A stretch of DNA of 8,084 bases. Origin: Candidatus Zixiibacteriota bacterium. Its GTDB lineage: Bacteria > Zixibacteria > MSB-5A5 > CAIYYT01. The notes under the pieces are model-generated. The model worked only from the letters and a program-made list of their open reading frames with translations, searched no databases and had not been told where the DNA came from. Shown one piece after another: positions 1-5,240 of this stretch. How positions within the stretch are numbered: position 1 is the first letter of the stretch; each line of letters opens with the position of its first letter. The translations under genes and the position numbers were made by a program. The stretch covers positions 1 through 8,084 of the forward strand of contig JAGLUH010000473.1 in NCBI GenBank assembly GCA_023134875.1, in the 5' to 3' direction.

Positions 1-135
1 GGTGGTGGCCCGCCGCCTGATCCGTCGGAAGCAGGTGATGTCGATTGCAGCGGCACCGTCAACATATCTGACATAGTCTACCTGATCAACTACATATTCA
101 GTTCCGGCGCTGTACCCTGCGCTGAGTGCCCATAA
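1..135 (+). CDS. C-terminal tail of a dockerin-repeat secreted protein (5' partial)
   Basis: The first reading frame is open from base 1 and ends at TAA 133-135, giving 44 residues. Residues 12-24 read GDVDCSGTVNISD, a dockerin type I/EF-hand-like calcium loop with Asp13, Asp15, Ser17 and Asp24 as candidate ligands. A helix-like stretch IVYLINYIF follows, then a short Cys-containing end (PCAECP). The opening GGGPPPDP resembles the end of a preceding repeat, so a pair of repeats is likely (inference). In many FCB-group bacteria such repeats sit at the C-terminus of large secreted or surface proteins, probably for attachment or calcium-dependent folding. The catalytic or structural part lies upstream of the window, so the function of the whole protein cannot be stated. 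No clear terminator follows directly. Confidence 0.8.
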   Translation, partial: GGGPPPDPSEAGDVDCSGTVNISDIVYLINYIFSSGAVPCAECP

Positions 136-167
136 AAAACTGTCAGTAGCGCAAGCGATAGAAAAGG

Positions 168-194
168 GGCAGATGCGGACATCTGCCGCCCACG
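168..194. repeat. Intergenic hairpin, copy 1 of a GGCAGA..TCTGCC element
   Basis: GGCAGATG and CATCTGCC form an 8-bp perfect stem closed by loop CGGA, followed by GCCCACG. A second copy at 3749-3775 matches at 24 of 27 positions, including the GxCCACG tail. The position between two genes and the recurrence suggest a dispersed intergenic repeat. Confidence 0.65.
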
Positions 195-245
195 GGATAC
201 CGCAAGCGATTCTCTTATCCTATAAATACTGGATATAATTCGTAG

Positions 246-265
246 GGGCACGCCGCGGCGTGCCC
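246..265. repeat. 20-base perfect palindrome preceded by GTAGG
   Basis: GGGCACGCCG is followed directly by its exact reverse complement, giving a loopless 20-base palindrome. It sits just after the tag GTAGG at 243-247, which also introduces other inverted repeats in the window. No T-run follows on the plus strand, so it is not a typical terminator. It could be a dispersed palindromic repeat or, less likely, an operator. Confidence 0.6.
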
Positions 266-275
266 GAAGTCGCAG

Positions 276-298
276 GTCGAAAGGCTTGTCCTTTTGAC
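276..298. repeat. Hairpin with GCAGG tag (272-276)
   Basis: GTCGAAAGG (276-284) pairs with CCTTTTGAC (290-298) over 9 bp with one G-T pair and a 5-base loop. The unit 272-298 aligns without gaps to the reverse complement of 462-488 (18 of 27 identical). Two stem pairs there are swapped from C-G to G-C on both arms. Confidence 0.55.
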
Positions 299-436
299 AT
301 TCACGTGAAGCGAGAAGAAGAATTTCCACAGGGTACCGCACCCCTTGGGGTGCGAGCGATTTACCCATCCCGGAGGGGTGGGGTACGAGTTACCGACAAT
401 ATGGGGCAACGTCTCTCCTACCTGTATCCTTCCGCG

Positions 437-460
437 CCGCCAGGAGCCCTTTCCTGGCGG
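437..460. repeat. CAGGA-core hairpin, copy 1
   Basis: CCGCCAGGA (437-445) pairs perfectly with TCCTGGCGG (452-460) around loop GCCCTT. The hairpin at 3790-3813 has the same 9-6-9 layout and the same CAGGA...TCCTG core. Two stem positions differ on both arms so that pairing is kept. Confidence 0.65.
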
Positions 461-461
461 A

Positions 462-488
462 GTCAAGACCACAGAGGTTTTGACCTAC
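462..488 (-). repeat. Hairpin with GTAGG tag on the minus strand
   Basis: GTCAAGACC (462-470) pairs with GGTTTTGAC (476-484), 9 bp with one G-T pair and a 5-base loop. CCTAC at 484-488 is the GTAGG tag read on the minus strand. It is the inverted relative of the unit at 272-298. Confidence 0.55.
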
Positions 489-627
489 TGTTTAATTCGA
501 TTGGCAGGGGCGCGCCGGTACCCCAACTAGAGCCGCAGGTGTCGAGTGGGGTTGCCGTGTCAATATACTTGCCAATGTACGCGTCAGATATTATCCTGGC
601 AGCTCAGGTTTTCGCTGATGGAGTGAG

Positions 628-2307
628 ATGAATAGCAGCAAACGTGATAGAGAGAGCTTCTCCGAATTTCGGGCGAAATCGATCGCTGATTTCTATCGGG
701 AAACCCGCCCGCTGTTTAAAAACTCGGGAGTTGCCATTATTATTCATCACCGCCTGCGGGTTGAATTGGAGATTCATCTCTTTTGGGACGAAAAGGAGGA
801 GCACTACTCCCTACGGGGCGGCGACAACCGGCAAATGGAACAGCTTGCCAGTGGTGACGTGGTGGAACAAGACCCCGTCTTTGCCAGCATTTGCGACCAC
901 ATCAACTACCTTCCCGGTGAGTATAAATCCTACCGCTTTGAGGCCGCTGACAACATCTCCGGCATGCTTTTTCTTTTCGCGCGGGAGCGCCTGGGTACGC
1001 TGGGCGATTATATCACCGACAACCTTAACCTCACCATCCTGCGACTTAACAATGCCATTCTGCAGGATGCCTTAAGTCGCAATGACCTCGAGCTGGAATT
1101 GCTGCAGGAGACCGGTGAAATGTTGTCGATGTCAGTCAAGCTCAACGATGTTTTCCACAGTATTGTGAAGGCACTGAATAGACTATTGTCGTTCGATGCT
1201 GTCGGTATCTTTATCTTTGATCAAAGCACAGAGAATATCGAGGAGATATTCTCCCACGGTTATCAGCGGGCGGACTCACAGCAACTACTGGAACTGAAGG
1301 CGGGCAGGGGACTGGTAGGCTGGGTGGCGAAAACAGGCGAACCGGCTATTGTCCCCGATGTCAGCAAGGACCCACGCTACATAGAAGCGCGCCACCGCAC
1401 CAGCTCTGAACTGGTGATCCCCCTTTTTTCCGGTGGTGAGGTGATCGGCGCTTTCAATCTGGAATCGGACAACCCGGATGCCTTCAGCCCGTCAGACCTG
1501 GACATGGTGACTGCTTTCGCCAATCAGGCCTCCCTTTCGGTGGTAAGAGCGCGGCTCTTTGAGCAAGCGGTTGAGAAACAGAAAATCGAGGATGAACTCC
1601 AGCTTGCCCGCTCCATTCAGAAATCGTTTCTGCCCGACCATTTCCCTGAATTGGCTGGTTTTGACCTTGATGCCATCAACGTCTCTTCGGAGGAGGTGGG
1701 CGGCGATTATTTCGATTTGATTCCGATCGTGGATAACCAGTTGGGCATAGCCATCGCTGATGTTTCCGGCCGAGGGGTACCGGCGGCGCTGATTATGGCT
1801 TCTTTTCGCGCTTCCCTGATAGCGGAGATCAGGAACAACTACGCTATTCGCACTATCATGCACAAGGTCAATAATCTGATCTGCGAATCCGTCAAGCGAG
1901 GCGAATTCGTCACCGCCGTCTACGGCGTTCTTGACATCCGCAACAAGATTCTCACCTTTACCAATGCCGGCCATAATCCTCCCTTCATTTTACGGCGTTC
2001 CGGAGAGATCGAGTTCCTGGAGGAAGGTGGCCTGACGCTGGGGATTATTCCCGACCGGCTCTATGAAGAGCGGCCGGTTCGTATCGGCAGCGGTGATATC
2101 CTGGTATTCTATACCGACGGCATCACCGAGGCGGAAAATGAGAATTCGGAACAATTCGGGACCGAAAGGCTGGTTGAGTTGGTAAGAAAAGAGAGAGAAT
2201 CGGCTGCCAGCGAAATCAGGGCGCGTATCGTCGAGGAAATTCATGCCTTCAAGGCCGTTGGTACACAATTAGATGATCTAACGTTAATGGTGATAAAAGC
2301 CGAATAA
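628..2307 (+). CDS. GAF domain-containing PP2C-type serine phosphatase (SpoIIE/RsbU family)
   Basis: The 559-residue cytoplasmic protein has no signal peptide or membrane segment. Residues about 160-310 form a GAF sensor domain (SFDAVGIFIFD, GRGLVGWVAKTGEP, VIPLFSGGEVIGAFNLES). Residues 310-335 make a charged helical linker containing LARSIQKSFLP, typical of the join to this phosphatase class. Residues about 340-558 are the PP2C/SpoIIE domain with EEVGGDYFD (355-363), IADVSGRG (Asp378), TFTNAGHNPP, FYTDGITEAEN (Asp497) and a terminal DDLTL (Asp549/550). The metal-binding acidic residues therefore appear complete, and activity on phosphoserine or phosphothreonine is expected. Family members usually dephosphorylate anti-sigma-factor antagonists, but no RsbV- or RsbW-like gene lies nearby, so the target is unknown. 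The first 150 residues match nothing I recognise; a degenerate GAF-like fold is possible. The start is secure: an in-frame TGA at 616-618 leaves ATG 628 as the first start, with GGAG at 620-623. It may be co-transcribed with the lipoprotein gene 63 bases downstream. Confidence 0.92.
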   Translation: MNSSKRDRESFSEFRAKSIADFYRETRPLFKNSGVAIIIHHRLRVELEIHLFWDEKEEHYSLRGGDNRQMEQLASGDVVEQDPVFASICDHINYLPGEYKSYRFEAADNISGMLFLFARERLGTLGDYITDNLNLTILRLNNAILQDALSRNDLELELLQETGEMLSMSVKLNDVFHSIVKALNRLLSFDAVGIFIFDQSTENIEEIFSHGYQRADSQQLLELKAGRGLVGWVAKTGEPAIVPDVSKDPRYIEARHRTSSELVIPLFSGGEVIGAFNLESDNPDAFSPSDLDMVTAFANQASLSVVRARLFEQAVEKQKIEDELQLARSIQKSFLPDHFPELAGFDLDAINVSSEEVGGDYFDLIPIVDNQLGIAIADVSGRGVPAALIMASFRASLIAEIRNNYAIRTIMHKVNNLICESVKRGEFVTAVYGVLDIRNKILTFTNAGHNPPFILRRSGEIEFLEEGGLTLGIIPDRLYEERPVRIGSGDILVFYTDGITEAENENSEQFGTERLVELVRKERESAASEIRARIVEEIHAFKAVGTQLDDLTLMVIKAE

Positions 2308-2370
2308 TAATGACTGAGTGGTATTAACCGCTTTCTTCTTGATATTAGAAACTGAAGAATAGGAGTAACG

Positions 2371-3543
2371 ATGAACCAGCGATTTTATCTAATCCTCTTA
2401 GCGATAGCCATACTTGCCGCCTGCTGGCTTGCCGGCTGCAGCAAGGGAGAAGAACCTGTACCCACGGGTGGTGCCGACTCGGTTGTCGTGTGCTATATAT
2501 CCACACCTCTTGACACCACCGATCTCGTCAACAGCAACGTCTGGGACAGTGTCGACGAGGCCTGCATCCGCATAGGCGAGAGCGCGGATCACACCAACGA
2601 GTTCGGTCTTGGCCTGGTGCGCACTAAGGCGATTTGCGATAGCGAGTATGTTTATTTTCGATTTAGTTGGACCGACACCAGCCAGTCGGTAAAGCCGGGC
2701 TACTGGATTCACGAGGCCTGTGGCAATTCCGGGGTCTGCGATGTCTGGACACAGAACTGGAAAGATATAATCGACACTATAATTACGACTACCGTCGACA
2801 CTACCGTCGTCCCCAACGACACTACAGTTGACACCACCATCATCAACACCGGAATTGAGGAAGTTAACGTCTTCAACCCGCGCTGGGAAAGAGAGGATAT
2901 CTTCGCCTTGTTGATCGACAATGGCAGCAACGGCAGCGAGGGCGCTAACTGTTTCCTGATGTGCCACGACGCAGGGGGAAGCGACACCATGTATCTGACC
3001 GGCGGCGGCAATATAGATGCCTGGGTCTGGCGGGCGGGAAGAACTGATCCACTGGGCCTGGCTGAGGATATGTTCTGGGGCAGTGACCGGCTTTATGACG
3101 ACGCCGTCGATTCCATCTGGTGGCGGAACGCAAAAAACCCCAATGCTAATCCGGAAGGTGATCCCCCCAATAGAACTGTGCCAAAGTGGGCGCATCGTGA
3201 CAGAGAAAACTACGAAGGCGCTTTCCTGTTTGCCGAGGATACAATTAATCAGGAATTCGCCGGTATCGATTGGCAACCGTACGATGGAGTTCCCGGTTAC
3301 GTGCTCAGCCACCCTGCTACCGACACGGCGCAGTCACGGTATGATGTCAAATCAGCATCGTTATATGAGCTCGAATACGGTACCAGGCTCAAATGGACAA
3401 TTGTCTTATGGCGCAAAATCGACACGGGCAACGGCGATGACTTCGCTTTCGAACCGGGACAGGTTTATGAAGCCACGGTGGCGATCATGGATCATACCGA
3501 CCAATTGCACTCCGGCTCGAAACCGTTCAAGATTATGTTCTAA
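2371..3543 (+). CDS. Lipoprotein with ethylbenzene dehydrogenase-type haem-binding domain
   Basis: The 390-residue product begins with a lipoprotein signal (hydrophobic residues 5-20, lipobox LAGC, lipidated Cys23), so it should be anchored on the periplasmic side or the outer membrane. The mature part resembles the EB_dh family (haem-binding gamma subunit of ethylbenzene dehydrogenase and related cytochromes). Matching features are the early beta strands ending in SEYVYFRFSW (91-100), WEREDIFALLID (172-183), a C-x3-C-H motif (Cys194, Cys198, His199), DAWVWRAGRTDPLGLAED (216-233) and a C-terminal VAIMDHTDQLHSGSKPFK (370-387). Known relatives bind haem b and act in electron transfer or haem sensing; redox function here is inference. 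Residues 134-160 are an unusual Thr/Asp-rich stretch with several DTT units, probably a flexible insert. AGGAG at 2361-2365 lies 5 bases before the ATG. No terminator separates it from the phosphatase gene, and no molybdoenzyme partner gene is present. Confidence 0.85.
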   Translation: MNQRFYLILLAIAILAACWLAGCSKGEEPVPTGGADSVVVCYISTPLDTTDLVNSNVWDSVDEACIRIGESADHTNEFGLGLVRTKAICDSEYVYFRFSWTDTSQSVKPGYWIHEACGNSGVCDVWTQNWKDIIDTIITTTVDTTVVPNDTTVDTTIINTGIEEVNVFNPRWEREDIFALLIDNGSNGSEGANCFLMCHDAGGSDTMYLTGGGNIDAWVWRAGRTDPLGLAEDMFWGSDRLYDDAVDSIWWRNAKNPNANPEGDPPNRTVPKWAHRDRENYEGAFLFAEDTINQEFAGIDWQPYDGVPGYVLSHPATDTAQSRYDVKSASLYELEYGTRLKWTIVLWRKIDTGNGDDFAFEPGQVYEATVAIMDHTDQLHSGSKPFKIMF

Positions 3544-3573
3544 CCAGTTACTACAAAAGGGTTTTCGTGCAGG

Positions 3574-3640
3574 TCGGGTTCCCAGGTCGCCGCGGCGACC
3601 GCGAAACCCGATCCGCCGAGGCGGGCTGGTGTCGGGTTTC
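3574..3640. repeat. Compound palindrome with a shared middle arm
   Basis: TCGGGTT (3574-3580) can pair with AACCCGA (3605-3611), enclosing a perfect 16-base palindrome GGTCGCCG/CGGCGACC (3585-3600). The same middle arm, extended to GAAACCCGA (3603-3611), can instead pair over 9 bp with TCGGGTTTC (3632-3640), enclosing CCGCC-GA-GGCGG (3613-3624). The two folds exclude each other. The tag GCAGG lies just before, at 3569-3573. Confidence 0.6.
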
Positions 3641-3748
3641 TCATCCCTTGCTAATGCTCAGGACTCGGAACACCGACCTACAAACCCCATTCCCAACCAT
3701 TTTTGGGACAGCCTCTCCTGACCTGCTCGTTCGCTGGATCAGACCAGA

Positions 3749-3775
3749 GGCAGACGAGGACATCTGCCGTCCACG
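3749..3775. repeat. Intergenic hairpin, copy 2 of the GGCAGA..TCTGCC element
   Basis: GGCAGA (3749-3754) pairs with TCTGCC (3763-3768); one mismatch then interrupts the stem that is perfect in the copy at 168-194. The tail GTCCACG corresponds to GCCCACG in the other copy. Identity is 24 of 27. Confidence 0.6.
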
Positions 3776-3789
3776 ACCACGAACTTGCG

Positions 3790-3813
3790 GCGTCAGGAAC
3801 TCTTTCCTGACGC
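3790..3813. repeat. CAGGA-core hairpin, copy 2
   Basis: GCGTCAGGA (3790-3798) pairs perfectly with TCCTGACGC (3805-3813) around loop ACTCTT. Relative to 437-460, the outermost pair is G-C instead of C-G and the fourth pair is T-A instead of C-G. Confidence 0.65.
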
Positions 3814-3839
3814 ATTGATCCGCATGAACCATACATTTT

Positions 3840-3865
3840 CCGTCGGGAAGGGGTTCTCCCGACGG
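3840..3865. repeat. GTCGGGA hairpin
   Basis: CCGTCGGGA (3840-3848) pairs perfectly with TCCCGACGG (3857-3865) around an 8-base loop. It has no T-run on either side, so it looks like another intergenic repeat rather than a terminator. Confidence 0.5.
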
Positions 3866-3870
3866 CGCTG

Positions 3871-3905
3871 AAAAGGAGAGCCCGCCGCAAACGGCGCGGC
3901 GGGCT
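3871..3905 (-). terminator. Rho-independent terminator for the leftward lipoprotein gene
   Basis: AGCCCGCCGC (3879-3888) and GCGGCGGGCT (3896-3905) form a perfect 10-bp GC-rich stem with a 7-base loop. On the minus strand it is followed by CTCCTTTTC. It begins 31 bases after the stop codon of the gene 3937-4581. The T-run is short, so efficiency is uncertain. Confidence 0.65.
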
Positions 3906-3936
3906 GATGGAACCACAGGTTGAAGATGGTTATGCG

Positions 3937-4581
3937 TTAGGCAGCGTCGTTGTTCTCCTGGGAAATCGGTATAGCCAGGATGGCATAGGTACCAAAGTGA
4001 TTGGCACTGAATCTCACACAGGTCTCGCCAACCCAGCCAATTACGGCACCGTACAGGGTCCAGCTCTCTTCAGAGTCGTTCCAGAAGTAGATAGTGTAGT
4101 GAGTTTCCTGGTAATAAGGATGACTCATCGTCAAGCTGAAGCTGCCGTAGACTGATATGTTCTGTGGAGTAAAAGAGATATAGGTTACACTTTCGTCAAA
4201 AATATTCTTACCCTTGGTCACCTGGAGACCGATTCCCTGGTCGGTAGCCAGGACGGTAGGCCCCATGTCGAGGGTGTAAAAGTTGCCGTTCTTCTTGACT
4301 GTCAGAGAACCACCTTCGTTAGCGATCACACCTGACGCCGAGACTGCGAATTCGATTTCTCCCCATTTGAGGTCAAGGCGAACGTTGATATTAGAACCGG
4401 TATCGTCCTCACCGCCAATGGCCTCGTTATCATTTGTGCCCCCCTTCTTACCGTAGCTGGAGGTTGATCCATCAGCCGGATTAGTAATAGGCTGATTCGA
4501 ACACTGCACCGCCAGCAACATCACCAGCAAACCCATCACGGTCACCAGGATTGTGTTTAACACCTTCCGCCTGTTCAGCAT
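3937..4581 (-). CDS. Putative secreted lipoprotein with a beta-rich C-terminal domain
   Basis: The 214-residue product starts with a basic N-terminus (MLNRRK), a hydrophobic segment (about residues 8-25) and Cys27 in the context LLAVQC, followed by a polar, Gly/Asn/Asp-rich linker to about residue 64. A lipoprotein signal is likely, but Gln just before the Cys is not the usual Gly, Ala or Ser, so a plain signal peptide or membrane anchor is possible. Residues about 65-205 are beta-strand-rich, with an N-terminal VRLDLKWGEIEFAVSASG, then SFTPQNISVYGSFSLTMSH, and an end of RFSANHFGTYAILAI. That end resembles the HFxxYA close of ZU5-like surface domains in related bacteria; this is a tentative likeness. 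No catalytic motif is visible and the function is unknown. The start is well supported by AGGAGG (4587-4592 on the minus strand), 5 bases before the ATG. It is a single-gene unit ended by the hairpin at 3879-3905. Confidence 0.8.
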   Translation of the reverse strand: MLNRRKVLNTILVTVMGLLVMLLAVQCSNQPITNPADGSTSSYGKKGGTNDNEAIGGEDDTGSNINVRLDLKWGEIEFAVSASGVIANEGGSLTVKKNGNFYTLDMGPTVLATDQGIGLQVTKGKNIFDESVTYISFTPQNISVYGSFSLTMSHPYYQETHYTIYFWNDSEESWTLYGAVIGWVGETCVRFSANHFGTYAILAIPISQENNDAA

Positions 4582-4700
4582 TTTTTCCTCCTGTTAAGTT
4601 ACCAACTGTCTGGTTGGCATAAGTGCAATCGTCGTGCCACCGTCGATATCGTTCTGGCGTTGCGTCCTATCTTGTTGGGAGACATTACGGTAGAGCAAGA

Positions 4701-4728
4701 AAAGAAAAACCGGCTCAATAAGGCCGGT
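4701..4728 (-). terminator. Rho-independent terminator after the cupin gene
   Basis: ACCGGC (4709-4714) pairs with GCCGGT (4723-4728) around an 8-base loop. On the minus strand the stem runs into TTTTTCTTT, a good U-tract. It lies about 70 bases past the cupin stop codon and upstream of the next leftward gene, so the two genes are probably separate transcripts. Confidence 0.72.
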
Positions 4729-4797
4729 CCGAATCATCCTAAGACCTGGGGGAAAAGCTCCACACCATGTAGGGGGAGGAGAGAGACTGTTCAGTTC

Positions 4798-5145
4798 TTA
4801 CTCTTCCTGAATCGGAATAACAGAGACGACAACCAGGTTCTCTTCGCCGTTGTTCTTAATCTGATGTTTCTCGTCAGCAGGAATAAACAACACGTCATTC
4901 CTTTCAAAGCGCCGTTCGTTCTTGCCGTCCAGAATCTTACCGCTACCACGGACGACGAATAGGGCGTGTTCCCAGGGATGCGAATGCAGGGGTGTATAGC
5001 CGCCCGGGTCAACCTCATAAATGCGCATGGTCAAATCCTGCGCCCCATCTTCCTCCGCGATAGCTACTCGCAGCGAAACACCCTTCGCCTTACCTCGAGG
5101 ATAGGCGTTCCGCTTCTCAACTCGTTGGAGATTTCGTATCTTCAT
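4798..5145 (-). CDS. Small single-domain cupin protein (cupin 2 family)
   Basis: The 115-residue protein is one conserved beta-barrel cupin domain. Motif 1 is GGYTPLHSHPWEHALFVVRGSG (His54, His56, Glu59, His60, then Gly67). Motif 2 is ERNDVLFIPADEKHQIKN (81-98, with His94). These give the usual three-His metal site plus an acidic neighbour. The HSHPWEH signature recalls the small Thermotoga cupin TM1287, a Mn-binding protein annotated as a putative oxalate decarboxylase; the true substrate cannot be read from sequence. The protein is cytoplasmic, with no signal peptide. AGGAG stands about 6 bases before the ATG. A sigma70-like promoter (TTGACA, 17-base spacer, TACATT) lies just upstream and a terminator at 4701-4728 ends the unit. 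It is divergent from the TIM-barrel gene at 5241, so joint regulation and a linked substrate are plausible. Confidence 0.88.
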   Translation of the reverse strand: MKIRNLQRVEKRNAYPRGKAKGVSLRVAIAEEDGAQDLTMRIYEVDPGGYTPLHSHPWEHALFVVRGSGKILDGKNERRFERNDVLFIPADEKHQIKNNGEENLVVVSVIPIQEE

Positions 5146-5168
5146 GCCCTCTCCTCTTTCCTGTCTAA

Positions 5169-5197
5169 AATGTATATCCTGCCAGCGTGAATGTCAA
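5169..5197 (-). promoter_or_regulatory. Sigma70-like promoter of the cupin gene
   Basis: Read on the minus strand, TTGACA (5197-5192) is a perfect -35 box, followed by a 17-base spacer and TACATT (5174-5169) as -10 box (4 of 6 consensus bases). Transcription would begin near 5162, leaving a short leader before the Shine-Dalgarno site and the ATG at 5145. Confidence 0.55.
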
Positions 5198-5203
5198 ATA
5201 ATT

Positions 5204-5215
5204 CTTGCCGGCAAG
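5204..5215. promoter_or_regulatory. Candidate operator palindrome in the divergent promoter region
   Basis: CTTGCCGGCAAG is a perfect 12-base palindrome, 7 bases upstream of the cupin -35 box and 25 bases upstream of the ATG at 5241. The related words TGTCAAATAA (from 5192) and TGTCAGTAAATAA (from 5222) flank it. A dimeric regulator acting on both genes is a reasonable guess, but no regulator gene is adjacent. Confidence 0.35.
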
Positions 5216-5240
5216 CTTTGTTGTCAGTAAATAAGAGGCG

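Larger units (their letters stand above)
136..627. repeat. Gene-free intergenic block with multiple inverted repeats
   Basis: These 492 bases hold no credible gene; a 123-codon open frame over 260-631 runs through the palindromes and has no coding look. At least six inverted repeats can be drawn: 168-187 (8-bp arms, loop CGGA), 246-265 (20-base perfect palindrome), 276-298 (9-bp arms with one G-T, 5-base loop), 337-354 (CGCACCCC/GGGGTGCG, loop TT), 437-460 (9-bp arms, 6-base loop) and 462-484 (9-bp arms with one G-T, 5-base loop). Several have relatives in the gap at 3544-3936. The 9-mer GCAAGCGAT occurs near 150 and again near 202. The right-hand part must hold the promoter of the phosphatase gene, but I see no convincing -35/-10 pair. 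Confidence 0.75.
3544..3936. repeat. Intergenic repeat mosaic between convergent lipoprotein genes
   Basis: This 393-base gap between convergent genes has no credible gene. From left to right it holds a compound palindrome (3574-3640), a stretch 3693-3725 related to 393-424, a second GGCAGA..TCTGCC element (3749-3775), a second CAGGA-core hairpin (3790-3813), a GTCGGGA hairpin (3840-3865) and a GC-rich hairpin that serves as a leftward terminator (3879-3905). The content parallels the gap at 136-627 but with a different order, as if assembled from the same set of modules. Confidence 0.75.

Noticed and set aside
136..627. CRISPR array or IS element in the repeat-rich gap
   Set aside because: The repeats are not evenly spaced or identical, no spacers are seen, and no transposase or paired terminal repeats with target duplications are visible.
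260..631. Plus-strand open frame of 123 codons in the gap before the phosphatase gene
   Set aside because: It runs through several inverted repeats, has no ribosome site or recognisable domain, and overlaps the phosphatase start. The length is explained by GC-rich repeats lacking stops.
1492..1974. Minus-strand open frame of 160 codons inside the phosphatase gene
   Set aside because: It is antisense to the conserved GAF and PP2C coding sequence and shows no independent signal.
2398..3312. Minus-strand open frame of 304 codons
   Set aside because: It lies antisense to the well-supported haem lipoprotein gene, and its translation shows no domain.
3017..3721. Plus-strand open frame of 234 codons
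   Set aside because: It overlaps the lipoprotein gene in another frame and then continues into the palindromic gap. The composition is rich in Arg/Ser/Pro, with no motif.
4602..4617. Small hairpin CCAAC/GTTGG upstream of the lipoprotein gene
   Set aside because: Only five pairs with a 6-base loop, too weak to call a riboswitch or regulatory leader.
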